A stretch of DNA of 64,000 nt from Paramecium pentaurelia (GCA_905183005.1 CAJJDO010000090.1:186001-250000), one strand, 5' to 3'. Shown: positions 1 to 13,260, numbered from the stretch's first letter. Notes: generated by a model not told the origin, from the sequence alone. Numbers and translations: made by a program.

Positions 1-1279
1 TCCTTTCAATTTAGAAATATGTATTTTTGAAATTATTATGAATCATTTTCCTTTTAATCTCATTTTTTTGAACAGTAAATTTATGAATATATTTGTAAAA
101 TTGCTTTTTCACAATTAATATCTCTTTGGTTTGCCAACTTCTATTTAGATTTAAATTATCAAATTATAGTCCCAGGAATTAACTTTATAGACAAATTTGC
201 TCATAATTATGAAATTACACTTTGTAAGAAGAAGTTAAAATAATTGGAGTTGACAAGAATAGTTAATATATAAATATTTCGTTGTTTTAATTAATTCATT
301 CATTGCTTTAATTGCATTCAATCTCAGAATCTGATAAATTGAAAATTTTTAAATGAGTTCCATTATATTATTTTATTATGTAAATTCAAAATATATTTTC
401 GAGATCAAAATATAAAATAGTTATTATCAATTTGCTTTAGAAGGTTTTCGACGAAAAACGTATTTTCAAGGCAAAATAATTATTTAATAAAAAAAATATA
501 TTAATGTTTCTGAAGTTTGCATTTGATTTAATTATAAGAATATAATTATGAAAAATTTTTACTTTAATTTTCATCTTCTAAAACCTATAATAAACAATTT
601 AGTTTTTATTTTTTTATTGAAATGAAGTATCAATTAGATTCAAGCATCTGAATAATATCATTTTATCTTATATTTTCTTTCCATCACGCTTAATTCTACA
701 AAATTCTGAATTTTTTATTATTGCTAATCAGTTAGATTTTAAGCCAATTTTACATTTACATTAAAAAATAAAATTTGATTGCTATTGTTTCGATTTACCT
801 TAACAATATTAAAAAGATTAAAGATTTGATGATGTAAGCTTAAATGTTACACCAAAAGTATGGAATAAACTGTTTAAATCATTTCATTTTAGGATTTTAT
901 GCATAAAAAAATATTATGTAAATTTATAGTTTGGAAACAAAAAATATTATATAAAGTCTCTTTCGTACTTATTCAGTCTATTATAAGACTTTTATTAGGA
1001 ATACTTCTATTTTATAAATTTTAATCTGAATTATCTAATATTTCTGAATTTAAATATTATTATAATTTAGAATTTTCTCAAAATAATAACATTTATGATT
1101 TATAAGATCATTCAATTTCTAATTTCAATTTATTTAAGAGAAAGAAGATTGTTTAAATTTTTTCGAAACTCTTCGTAATCAAAAAAGCAATCAACAAATT
1201 TTTCTTTTAAAAAATAATTATAAATACGATTAAAATATAGCATTTAAAATACTAATTAAATTTCTCTTTATGTTATAGC
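1..1279. other. AT-rich stretch without a supported gene
   Basis: I found no reading frame with protein-like composition here on either strand, even with TAA and TAG read as Gln. TGA occurs often in all frames. It lies downstream of the repeat gene that ends at 1280 on the minus strand and may hold the 3' end or promoter of a gene outside the window. Confidence 0.5.
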
Positions 1280-3405
1280 TCATTATAAATTACACTCCTT
1301 AAATTAGCCAATCCTAAATCCATTATTATAAACCCCAACCCAAACTAATTGCCTGATGCTATAATAATTAATTAATATAGCTTTTACTATGAGAAATTCT
1401 CATCCAAATCAATCCATTATCCATTCTTTTATCCATCTTCATTATATAATCCTCCTCCTCTATATTATAATAAAAATAAAGAACATAATTTTTTCCCAGA
1501 AATGATAATTCCATCTTTCAACTTTTCTCCCTTTTAAATATTACCCTTTTTAAATTACCTAGCAAGAGCTAATAATAAAATGATTTGAATTCTTTTACTA
1601 TGAAAATTTCGAATCAACTTCAGCCCATTCTCCGCTTTTCAAACCATTTTCATCATAACAGCCCCCTCCACTATAATTTTAAATTATAAAAACTAAAAAC
1701 ATCAATTAAAATTTTTCAGAATTTTCTTCATTATATAAAATGTCCCATCTTCCAAATTTTTATCCATTATTTTAATATTATCCTTAATAAATTATTTAAG
1801 CCAAGCTAATTACAATAAATACTTTATCTACTTCCAAATATGCTCAATAGGTTCAATCCAAACATCATATTTAATTCCTTTTTAGTCATATTAACCACTT
1901 CCTCTATTAAATTATAGATTTAAACTACATAGATTCAAACTCCTTTTAAGGATCAAATCTACATAATATTTCCCACTTTTCTATTCTCTTTCCGCTAATA
2001 TATTGACCAGTAAATATCAATTAGCTATAACTATTACGCAATATAGTATATTAATACCTAAAAAAATTATTATTCAGATCAATCCATCTTCCTGTTTTCA
2101 TCCCTTGATTATCGTAATCTCCCCCTCCTCTAAAGTTTTTATCATATATGAATATTACATTATAGTATTTAAGAAAATAACATTCCATCTTCCAATCTTT
2201 TTGCCATATTCGAATTATCCAACAAAAAAGATTTTGCAATCACTATGAGTTGATTAGTGAAAAGTACTTTTAGAAACTTTCATTTACTTCTTTCCACATT
2301 CCGTCTTATACTCCATTTATATACATTCCTCCTCCACTTGAGATTCAATTATTAATTTACATTTTTTGAAATACTACCTACTATTCTTCTCTAAACATGA
2401 TGTCCCATTGTTTACATCTTTGGCCTTCATAATATTCTCCACTATAAATAATTTAAGATTCTCTAAAAATGAATATCACATTTTACTATTAAAAATTCTT
2501 GCTTATATCTATCCATTTTCCTATTTTTTTTTCTTTCTCGTCATAAATTCCACCTCCACTAAAAAATTACTTTTGAATTACATTTCTTGACCTTTAAATT
2601 TGGTAATCCATTGTCCTTATTTAATTCCATTGTCATATATTCCATGATAAGTAATCTAGCTTAAGCTATAAATAACATAAATTCAAATAACATACCAACT
2701 GAAACCATTATCCAATTCAATCCACAATCCTGTCTTTTCTCCATTTTCATCATAAATTCCTCCACCACTTAAATGTGAAATAAATAATGGTAAAATTACA
2801 TAGTTTTATCCTAAAAGGAAAAGTTCCATCTTCCATTTCTCTTGTTGTTCTTATATTCACCAGAAAATGTAACTTAACCATTTCTTTATCAATAAAATTA
2901 ATACTCCCAAAAGTTTTCAAATAATTCAATCCATCTGCCTTCTTTCCTTCCATTTTCATCATAACTTCCCCCTGCATTAAATACTTAATCTTTCCAAAAT
3001 ACTCTCCATTTTCCAATTCTTTAATATTTCTAATTGAATTCTCCATCCCAAACTAAATGCTTAATCTATTCAAGATTAGTTAGTATTGAAAGTTCTTTCG
3101 TTTAATCAAATATTCTATCACTTAAGATTTGTTTATGAAAGTATTTACATTCTTATAATCTCTCCATCTTTTATATACTTAAGTGTTCCATCTTTAGTTA
3201 ATTATACCTTATTATCAGTTTTATAATAATTTCCCATCAGGTATTCTAGACATTCTACAATTTATTCAAAATAGTTGTGCTGCTCTTTTGTTAAGTAATA
3301 ATACTGATTACACATTTGTTAGATTTCATTCTCATAACTAGTTTAATGAAGAGTTTACATTATTTTTAATTATTTATAAATAATATTGCTCTTGAAAGTC
3401 TGCAT
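1280..3405 (-). CDS. MORN-like (GGG-x-YDE) tandem repeat protein with 16 introns
   Basis: The protein reads as 565 aa after removing 16 introns of 21-32 nt (428 nt in total; the remaining 1,698 nt are exactly divisible by three). A non-repeat N-terminal part of about 130 residues starts MQTFKSNIIYKQ. Eight repeats follow, each with a GGGxYDExGxKxGxWIEL half and an xxYxGxYxNGxKxGxW half, for example GGGIYDENGEKTGLWIEL. This resembles the MORN-variant repeats common in Paramecium; such repeats often act as scaffolds or membrane contacts, but no specific role can be given. All 16 introns are in phase 2 and most sit at the two same points of each repeat. The stop is TGA at 1280-1282. The start is the first in-frame ATG, 39 nt from the start of the divergent WD40 gene. 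Confidence 0.75.
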
Positions 3406-3444
3406 TTCTAAGTATGAAGAAACTATATTATAATTTTAATTCTA
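3406..3444. promoter_or_regulatory. Very short divergent promoter interval
   Basis: Only 39 nt separate the start codons of the minus-strand repeat gene (3405) and the plus-strand WD40 gene (3445). Both promoters and 5' leaders must share or overlap this AT-rich interval, unless transcription starts inside the opposite gene. The reading is positional; no motif is recognised. Confidence 0.4.
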
Positions 3445-4503
3445 ATGAATTAATTTTATTCATAAAGCTACTAAGAAAAAATTTTGAATTCAAGAAACAT
3501 ATCTAACTATAAGCTTATCTCTAGTTTACCAACTTTGAATACAATCATTTATTATGATTTCTTAATAGCTTTTGGAATTAACTGTAATAACACCCATTTG
3601 GTGGCAGGAGCTAACCAAAAAATAATTGTTTATTAACTTAAAGATGGAATAATAAAATAAATAAATGTACTTTTGAATCATTTAAATTATATTACAACTC
3701 TGAACTTTTTTAGATAGAACTAAATTTTTATTTCTGGTTCTAGAGATTCCTATTTTATTTTATGGTCTTTAAATTAAATATCCAATGGAAAATATTTTTT
3801 AAAAGTCAAAAGCCATTCTGCTGAAATTAATTGCGTTGCTTTGCCTATATCTGGTGAAAATTTCATAATAACAGGCAGTTCTGATTGTACAATAAAGATT
3901 TGGTAATCCTTAAATAACTCCTTTTCGCAATTAAAATGTGTTTAGGAGATTAAGGAACATTCAAATGAAGTATTTGGATTGTCTATTAATTGTTATGGAA
4001 ATTTATTTGTTTCTTGCTCAAAAGATAACTTTATTTTAGTAATGGAGAAGAGCAACACTAAAAATTGGATCCTTAAATAGAAAATATAAATTCTAGGATT
4101 TGGATATAGAATATGTTTCTTAACTGATTATATTTTTGCTTTTCAACCAAGAAAACCAGAACCACACAACATGCTTTAAATTTATTAATTAAGTTTAAAC
4201 CTAAATTAGTTTATCCTAATTAAAGAATGCCTTGTTGAAGGTGGTGATTAAAGCTGTAATAACCATTTTCAGTTACTTTACAATCCTAATTAATAGATTT
4301 TGTTCAATAAAAATGGTTTCTATTTAAATCAAATCATTTTTCATAAAGAAGAAAAGCAACATAATTAATTTAGTTTAATTTAGGCTATTAATTATGAAAC
4401 TGATACTTTTTATGGTACCATGAGCTAGGACGGATAATATTTAATAACTTGGGATACTAAATCAATTTAACTTCAGATAAGAAAAAATATGAATTAAAAA
4501 TGA
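3445..4503 (+). CDS. WD40-repeat protein
   Basis: An intronless frame of 352 aa. Several WD40 blades are visible: FISGSRDSYFILWSL near residue 100, then an SAEINCVALPISGENF stretch followed by ITGSSDCTIKIW, then HSNEVFGLSINCYGNLFVSC, and a last weak blade with GTMSQDGQYLITWDT. The blades carry the usual GH/SD and IW landmarks, with some decay in the middle. WD40 propellers are protein-binding scaffolds; the partner cannot be inferred. An in-frame TGA lies 30 nt upstream of the ATG, so the start is firm. The gene is divergent from the repeat gene. Confidence 0.8.
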
Positions 4504-7500
4504 ATTAAAAATTGAATCACACTTGTAATTTTATTCTAAGATTTTTATGTTGAAAATTTTTTCTTTTTTTTTTGTTTAGATTGTTTAATTTATGATAAAA
4601 ATGTTTTGCTCTTATTGTGTTTTTTTATTTTCAATTATAGCTTCAGATTAAAATTTATAGAAAGGTAAATGATAACAATATTTTTTTCATGAATAGAAGA
4701 TCTGTATTTTAAATATAAGATTATTGTATCAATAGTATTTAATAAAGTTTTTTTTTAAACCTCGTGTTTTTGAAAATTATAGTCTTTCTCTATGAGATAA
4801 ATTTAACTCATAACTATTTCCTAAGGCCACATTAAAAAAATTAATATGCAAAGCCTATAGACTTCGATATCCGATTCAAATATAATGATATTATATTAAT
4901 TTTCTAATTTTAATTAATTGTGAATTTTTTAGCTGAAAATTAAAAAGATTTGATTTATTAATATTTTTCTCTTAAAAAGGCATCTAAGGAGATTATCAGA
5001 TAAAAGTCTACCTATTAAAAGCCAAAGTCTCAAAGAACCTAGAAAGGATAATCTATTAATCTTTGAGAAGAATTTGAATTGGAGATGTAAATATAATGGG
5101 ATCTTGGGATGAGCTATTCTTTATTGAAAGATTCTTCCTAGGAGATTGCATCAAAGCCCCTAATTTCTCATATCAAAACTAGAGCTTTAAATAATAAATG
5201 TATTATTTTTTATTTAAAAAAAGTTTGTTTATTATTTTGAGTTGGGCAAAATGCCAATTTAAGATTATATTAGATCAATTGAAACTTAGTCAATTTCGTA
5301 TATAGATCTTTAAAGCAGGGATCAATATTGATATATATACAAATTTTAAGGATACTAGAAACCTGAATTTCAATATTGGTTACCTCAATGAAGCTTATTT
5401 GAGATAGTCTAAATTTCAATTGCTTTAGTATATAGCATGAATGCTTTAAATCTCAATTTAATAAATTATTTTATTAATATTGAAATTTCACATTAAATTC
5501 TGTTAAAAAATAAAATTTATAAATGTTTATTTTTTCGTAAAAAATATCAAAAGCTAACTAAAAAAAAATTATGATCTGTATATTCTTTTAGAACCAGACT
5601 TAAATTAGTTTTATATTATATAAGGAGAAATACTTAATTTATTAATAATTAACTCACTATAAATTATATAAGCAATATAGCTTTATTTATTATTTTTGGT
5701 TCAATAAAGCATCATAATCAAATTTTCTTTAATTTTTACTAATATTTATATAGAGTATTAAATAATATATTGGATTATTAGACAAAAGTAAGAAAATGAG
5801 ATCGACTTTCATGATGGCTTGAAAGAGATGTATTCTATATAAGATCTAAGATGAAAAGGATGAGTATTTATAAACCTATGGATTAATTGATTATTAAAAA
5901 TTGAAGCTAATTGAATGATGTCAGATTTATTCATTTAAAAAGACATTAAACCATTCCAATAATTAAAAAAATCATTATTTTAAATGAAATTTGATTTTAC
6001 ATCTGATAATTGAAAAAAAATAAAACAAATAAAAATAAAGAGGATAATTCCGATGACATTTTAGATAATTACAAATATCATAATCAACCTAAGAATAAGA
6101 ATTGAATGAAGATGCAATAAGGTTGGATGAAAAAAAGAAACAAAAAAAAAGGCAGAAAAAGATAAAATGAAAAATAGAACACAAAATAATTTAAAGTAAG
6201 CTCAGAGAGAAACAAAAAATGCTGAACAAAGAGAATTCATTAAAAATGTTGATTTAATATAAGGAGATTTTTTTATATATTTATTAACAATATCATCAAA
6301 TTCAACTTTCCTTAATGCCATATAACTCAGCAATGATATGATTAGGACGGGAGTCTATAAACAAATTTTACAATAGATGTCTTTATTAACTTGAAAGTGC
6401 AGGAATTTATAAATAAAAATTTAATATTATTTTGGAATCCTTTCCTTTTTTTGAGAGGCATAATCTGTTCCATTATAATTTTTAAATCTCTTTTTTACAT
6501 TGCAATTTGTTAAGTAAATTTAAATTTAAATCTCAATTTGATATTTCTAAAGATACATTTTCACTTTTGGGTCAAATATTGGTTAATTTTAGAAAAATTG
6601 TTACAGATTGAAAGTTATTTTTATAATTTTCGAACTGATGCTATTTTATGTTTTAACCTCCCTTCTGCCATTCCTTAATTGATATCAAAAGGTTATTCTA
6701 TTCTCTTATGTACCAGACTTTACTTTTTATTTATGTATATTATGCTTCTAAAAATTCCTTAATAATTAACAATCAAAAGATTTTGCAAACTGTTATTGAA
6801 TATTATATTTTTTTTCCCTATTTTGATTTTTTACATTTATCTGAAAATTAAGCAGCAACGTCTTAAATTTGAAATATGTTTTTTCAAAAAGGGAAAAAAA
6901 TGAAACTTATATTTTTCCTATTTTTGGTTTTTACCTAGTAATAAGAGTAAATTATGTTATTAGCTATTAGCAAGCTGTATGCCCACTATTCATTTAAAGG
7001 AATCTATACATGCCTGACTACTCATCTGCAAATAAGAATATTTAATATTTATTATATGTTGCTTTCAGAAGAATTTTACAAAAATTGAGAAAATAAAATA
7101 AACATCGGAAAGTTAATAGGAAAAAGAACTAATATTCTAATTAGACAAGAAACTTCAAAAAATCTGTGATTAACAAAGAATTTTCTATTTTCTCAGAGAC
7201 TAGTAATTGTTAATCATCGTGTAACATATTTTGTTTCAAAATAACAAAATTTCTAAACTTTTTGAAGACAATGAGATTTTTATTGGAATCAAAAGAGATG
7301 ATTAAGTGTACAAATTATAAAATATGATATGGATTCTAATTAAAATGTAAATAATGAGTGAGAATAAATCTAATCTAAAAAGTTTTTTGATAATATTTTA
7401 ATTCTCTATATTCTTCAATATAATAAAATAATTCATAACTATCTTATAAAAGTAAAATCAATTTTTAGAATAAGATATTTTTTTGAAAAATAGAGTGAAT

Positions 7501-7545
7501 AGTCTCTTTTTTATATAAATTTAATAAAATATTTAAATTTTGATT
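4504..7545. other. 3-kb interval with coding-like relics only
   Basis: No complete gene can be read. On the plus strand, about 4978-5115 encodes a plausible peptide (includes SDKSLPIKSQSLKEPRKDN), and a second frame is free of TGA over about 5110-5445. A Lys/Glu-rich stretch lies near 6100-6260 (includes LNEDAIRLDEKKKQKKRQKK). These pieces are in different frames and interrupted by TGA, and I could not join them with introns. They look like decayed gene copies, as expected after old genome duplications, but unsolved exon structure remains possible. Confidence 0.4.
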
Positions 7546-9753
7546 ATGTTATCAAAATAGCAATAATAATTGTAAGAGATAGTATCCCAGAGCGTATTAA
7601 AGACGTAAGTTTTAATAATATTTAGATACACAACAAAGGCATCATAAAAATTAAGCTAATCATTTAATCCTAATGGATTAATAGGTTAATCATTAAGTCC
7701 AACTCAAAAAACAAATTAAAGCATGGGATTAAAAAAAGGGAACAATTTAAAATAGTATCAATAAGAATTGCTTAAATTGATGACAAGTCATAAGCAATTA
7801 TAATCTGGTACAAAAAAAGCAAATTTGTCTGATATGATGACTTAATAAAAGGAATCTAAGCGAATATCTTCAGGCACAAGTTAACCTTAAAAGTCATAAA
7901 ATTCAAACAAAATTAGTTTTGTAAATCCAGCCAATTAGATAATTATAATTGTTAATCATGAAAATCAACAAATAAAATTTACAATTGATCCTCAAAAATC
8001 AACAGGATGGTTGGAAGAATATTTGAAATAAGAAGTAAAAAAGCATTCAATTCATTAATATTCATCTACAGGGTCTTAACCAGATGAAAGAAAGGTAACT
8101 TGTGGAACAGGAAATGAGTCATCAGATTTGGAGATAGTGTCATTTCATACTGTTGATAAGAATTTGCCAATAGATTATTATTTATAATAAGCAAATAAAA
8201 GCTTAGAAATTTTTAGTGGATAAACATTACATCTACAACCTTTTTATGGAACTCCATAATAAAGTAAAATTACTCTTAAAGATTTTATATTTGTAAAATG
8301 CATTGGAGTAGGAGGTTTTTCAAGAGTTTATATGGTAAAAAAAAAATCAAATGGAAGATTTTATGCGATGAAATTAATTGACAAGGAATTCATAATGTAA
8401 CATAAAAAACAAGGTATTGTATAGAATGAAAGAGATATAATGACAGTGCTTGATCATCCTTTTATAATTAAATTAGAATATGCTTTTGAATCTAAGAATT
8501 TTATTGTATTTGTATTAGAGTTTTGCAGTGGGGGTGAATTATTTTGGTAATTAAGATAAGTTAAACGAATGAGTGAAGATCAAGCTCGTTTTTATTTTGC
8601 AGAAATTTGTTTAGCTATGTTCTATTTACATTCATTATCAGTTGTATATAGGGATATAAAACCAGAGAATATTTTAATTGATATTGATGGTCACATCAGA
8701 ATAGCAGATTTTGGTTTATCTAAGCCAAATATGACAGAAGAAGATTATGCCTATAGTTTTTGTGGGTCTCCAGAATATATGGCTCCTGAAATGTTATTGA
8801 AAGTAGGACATAATGTTTAAGTTGATCACTATTGTATGGGAGCATTACTATTTGAATTAGTCACAGGATTACCACCCTATTATTCAAGAGATACAGATGA
8901 GATTTATGAGTCTATTCTTAATGAAGAATTATCTTTTCCAGAGAAGTTAAATTTATCACCAGAGATTAAAGTATAATACTTAATTATCAAAGGATTTGCT
9001 CTAAGGATTATTATGCAAGCAACCATCTGAGAGATTAGGAGCAAATAAAGGATTAACAGAATTATTAACTCATGCTTGGTTTAAAGATGTTGATTTAGTG
9101 GCAATTTTATAGAAATAGATTCCTCCTCCATTCAAACCTAATCAACTAAAATTTAATTATGATTCTAATGATTTAATGAAAGGAGAGTTAGAAACAAGAG
9201 AGAAGCTTTTGGGAAAAGCAGGTCTTTAATAAGAAATTAGAATATTTAAGGCATTTTACTTTGATTCATATGAATAAAAATAAATGAAAACTGAATAGGC
9301 AAAAATTTTATAATAACATTTTATGATGGTGACTTAATAATAATTAGCTTTAAATCAAAAATTTAAACCTTAAAGGAAAAGCACTGAACCAAAAGAGTAT
9401 TAATCAAAACCTGCTTCTCCATAAACAAGGAATCAAAAATAACAAAAATTCACTCCAGAATAGTTTCAATCTCTTTAGAAACGAATAAAATCTTAGTATA
9501 TATTTAGTATATAATTAGATAATCATCTATGAGTAATGTATAATAGATTAGTACTATTTAAAGTCCTGCTTAATCTAAGTTGTAAGGTTTGAAAAGAATT
9601 ATTTCCTAAAATAATTTCTTTGCAGATAGATAAAATACTTTACCTGCTGGTTAGAAAGACGTAAATATAGATTATCAATAATTATTGTCAAATGTTTCAA
9701 CAGATTAAATGTTACATAAACGAGTATCATCTTTAAAATAAAGAAAAAAATGA
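7546..9753 (+). CDS. AGC-type serine/threonine protein kinase
   Basis: Encodes 713 aa after removing introns at 7605-7625, 8971-8992 and 9496-9518. A low-complexity N-terminal part of about 235 residues precedes the kinase domain. The domain has the glycine loop GVGGFSRVYMVK, the lysine in YAMKLID, the catalytic loop VYRDIKPENILID, the metal-binding ADFGLSK, and the activation and P+1 region FCGSPEYMAPEML. The HRD motif reads YRD, as in many AGC kinases. Conserved lobes end with CKQPSERLGANKG. A tail with FNYDSNDLMK resembles an AGC C-terminal extension. All catalytic residues are present, so it should be active. The substrate is unknown. Its stop is 47 nt before the next gene. Confidence 0.9.
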
Positions 9754-9800
9754 ATTACTAAAAACAATAAATTAATTTTATAATTTTGAATTTTCTCTTT

Positions 9801-12318
9801 ATGAATCGAAACAAAGACTTAGATGAACTCCTCTTTAAAAAGAATATTGAATTAAAATAAGATTAGGATAAAATTCCTTATCCTCCTATAGATATAACAA
9901 TAACATCTTATAGTGAAATATCTGATGGAACTCCAAATAAATTTGCTATTAAAAAAGTATATACCTAATAAAATTGTTATCATCATCAAAAGAAAAGAAT
10001 ATTAACATAAGAAGAACAAATTCATTAATAAAATTAAATGCTAGCATCAAATTCAATTTTGGAATCTATGACACCTTAAAGAATGAATAAATTAATTGAT
10101 TGGTCTAAATATAATGTAACACCAGGAGATGGCAAAAATATCTTTCCATAAGTTTAAGGACCTAGCATAGAGTTTTCGAATGAAAATTCATTAAATTTTA
10201 AATAACAGTAAAAACTAAATATAAACAGTGATATTCTCTTAAATAAATATATTGAAATTGAAGAGAAATTAAAATTGTTATAGGCTAAGCATAAAGACTT
10301 TTCAACTCTTGAAGCTCTTAGGGGATAAAACCTTTAAATAGCATCATAAAAAATTATTAGTTAGTAAGAGGTTATTAAAGCAAAGGATAAAATTATTGAT
10401 GAATTAAATTTATAAATTAAAAAAATGAAAGAAAATGATTTATAAGTAAACAACCTTCTATAAGAAATAGAAAAAAAGGATTAAATTTTAAGTGAATTCA
10501 AAAATAATATTGATAAAGATGAGATAATTCAAAATTATGAATAATAAATTTAAAATTTAACTAATAGATTAAAAAAAGAGATGGAATATCGAAAACAAGA
10601 TGAAAAAATGTTATCAGAAATAAAATCAAAGGAGATTAAAAGATCTAAAGTATTTGAACTCAATTCTAAATGTTAATCTTGTTCATAAAGTAAATAGGAA
10701 TTAAAAAATATATTATAAGAATGCTCAATTAAAGATGATAAGAACATTATAGAGAATGAATTGTCTGTACCAACTTAAATCAGAGAAGTAGTAACTTTAT
10801 TGTTGACTAAATAAAGAGAATAAATTGATATAGCATTTCAATAATATGAAGAATAATTAAAAGAATTGTAAGATTAAATTGAATATTTTAAAGAACAAAA
10901 TAATAATTTAATTGAGTAGAACAATAAATTACAAAATTAATTATAAAGTCAATTTAATTAAAGAGAAGAGCAAGAAAGGAAATAATTTTAAGAGGAATAT
11001 GAAAAACTAAAAAATATTAATATAAAGTTGATTTCAGAAAATTAAGAGTTTAAATAAAAGTTTTAATCTCCAAGAAACTAAGGATATTAAAAATCTACAG
11101 ATGCAGATAATTTAGATCATTTTAAATCAATTTAAACTGACAGATCTGGCTTAAACAATGAAATGGCTTAAATCAAATAATAATACTAAAATTAGATTAA
11201 GGACTTACTTATAAAAATATCTGAATAAGAAAAGGATATATAATAATTAAAGAATGATTCATTTAAAAATTTGTCTTCATCTAAAAAGAATAAATATTCG
11301 TAAAACCAAAATTTATAAAATGAAATGAAATAATAATAATAATAACTTAAAGAAAAGGATAAAAAAAATTTAGAACTCTATTCTTAAATAAAATTAATGT
11401 AGTAAGTTTAAAAAGAATAAGAATAAACTATTTTTGATCTTAAGGATGAATTGGAAAAAATAAAAAAGAAATTATAATTAAAGAATAATGAAGTTAAGTA
11501 ATTAATTGATTAGAATAAAACATTTTAAGATAAAAATACAGAATTAAATCAAAAGATTCTATAGCTTTAACAAAAATTGATTTAAAAAGAATCTGATTTT
11601 TATTTAAATGAACTAAAATTATCACCAAATAATAAGAGTATTGAACAAGGGAGAGTGGTTAGTTAATATATATAATCAAATTTAAATTAGTAATAATTAA
11701 ATTAATTAGTGGATGAATATAAAAGTTATCAATAAGAATTTATAGATTTAAAACAAGTATTTACAGAAAAGCTTAGATAACATGAAATATTATTAAATGT
11801 ATAATTAATAAAATTATTATTAGAAAATATCAAAGTTACAACAAGATAATAATAAATTGATATAACAAAATTAAATACTAATGATTGAGAATTAGAGTCA
11901 TAAAGAAGACAAATTAACAAAGAGAATATCTGAAGAAATTACAACAGGAGTAAGATGTTCGGCTGCAACTGGAGATTCAATCAATATTAAATCTTTTATT
12001 TAATAGGGGGATGATGATTATTTAAAAAGAAAATAAATAAACATTTTAGATCTTATTTAACCTGAATTAATGTCTACAGAGGAAACTCTTGATATTTTGA
12101 AGGAAATACTGATTCGATCTGTAAAGTCGATTGGATTAATAAAGAAAATATATTAGATAGCTGAACTAAAAGAATTATTGTACATTATTCAATAAGTGGA
12201 TGAACAGTATTAAAGTTCCAACAAAAAATTGACTAAAGTTATTAGTTGTATTTTAGGAGAAAAAAGAAAAATAAAATATACAAACAGAAGTGAAAAGCCA
12301 GATTTCTATAATTCTTGA
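9801..12318 (+). CDS. Large coiled-coil protein
   Basis: Encodes 830 aa with one 25-nt intron (11799-11823); the spliced length is divisible by three. After about 120 residues of non-repetitive sequence (including TPQRMNKLIDWSKYNVTPGD), most of the protein is rich in Gln, Lys, Glu, Asn and Leu with heptad-like spacing, typical of long coiled coils. The C-terminal 110 residues (from ETLDILKEILIRSVKSIG) look globular or helical. I do not recognise the family. Cortical, basal-body or trafficking scaffolds of ciliates often look like this, but that is inference. It follows the kinase gene on the same strand. Confidence 0.75.
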
Positions 12319-12730
12319 TATGATCTATAAGTATCAATATTTTTTTGGAATTTATTTTCCAACTGATGTTTATTTTTCTAATCCTGATTTTTTATGAATT
12401 TACAATCTACTCTCTCTTATGACTGATTCAATGTACTTTTTATCAAAATATTTATTGTAAAACTCTTTCTAATCGTTTGTGTTTATACTTTGTATAGGTT
12501 CAATGTATTATTAATATTAATTTTTAATATTTTTTATTAAATATGATGTTTCCTAAAATATCTCTTGATTTATTTGATTTAAACTTGTTTAATCTTTAGT
12601 TTATTTTTAGGGTGAATAAAATTGAGTAGCAGAGTCTTATAATTTCTATATACCTTCAAAACTTTTATCTTAGCAATCCGACAAGTAAAGATAGATGTGG
12701 TGTTATTCCTGTTAATATATATAAAAAATG
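12319..12730. other. Intergenic interval between convergent genes
   Basis: About 410 nt between two stop codons that face each other. One minus-strand frame lacks TGA through this stretch, but its composition is not protein-like beyond the neighbouring gene. I see no gene here. Confidence 0.5.
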
Positions 12731-13260
12731 TCATACTTTCATTTTTAATTTTGGGTTCAGTCTCAACTTTGTTGATGAAGATTGTGTTTCTGTTTATTGT
12801 ACACTCTATTAAGGGACTAACAATGGATTTAACTAGACAGCCAAAGCCAGAGGTTGACTTAATATATACAAAATTAACATACTTTACTTCTTCCTCCTTA
12901 TTTTCAGAGCTTGTTGGCTATTCTTGACTGTCCTATTGTTTCAATGGCGGGTTAGGCTAGAATATTCTGAAGATTTTACCTTTGACCGCTTACGCTTAAG
13001 TGTAGCAGCCTTTTTAAAAACTAAAATTAAAGGAAACTTACCTCTTCCTGGCGTTCTTTCTCCTGTATACGTTGTAAATACTATTTCATTTTTCTTTCTT
13101 CTCTAATTGAAGTTTACTCATTTATAATTAAGGATTGTGAAGATCCCTTTGACAGATTGACCAATTCAACTGGTTTTAGCTATTTCTTTAATTGTTCTTC
13201 CTATGAAGATAATAAACTTGAGTTTTCTTAACTCTCACCCTTTGATTATTATTCACTCAT
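12731..13260 (-). CDS. Small Glu/Lys/Gln-rich, probably nuclear protein
   Basis: Encodes 149 aa after removing introns of 32 nt (13010-13041), 23 nt (12957-12979) and 25 nt (12858-12882); the spliced length fits exactly. A Ser/Gln-rich N-terminus is followed by a charged helix with REERKMKQYLQRIQEKERQ, then a basic cluster TLKRKRSK that could be a nuclear localisation signal, and a Gln/Pro/Ser-rich tail ending LRLNPKLKMKV. The REERKM helix recalls helices found beside SET and PHD domains in chromatin proteins, but no such domain is present. Function unknown. Base use is less AT-rich than its surroundings. Confidence 0.6.

Noticed and set aside
1280..3405. Repeat gene as a pseudogene with many TGA codons
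   Set aside because: All TGA codons and frame changes disappear when 16 normal-size introns are removed, leaving exactly 566 codons.
8569..8820. A separate short kinase fragment under the standard code
   Set aside because: It is the middle of the 713-aa kinase; the flanking TAA and TAG codons are glutamine in this genome.
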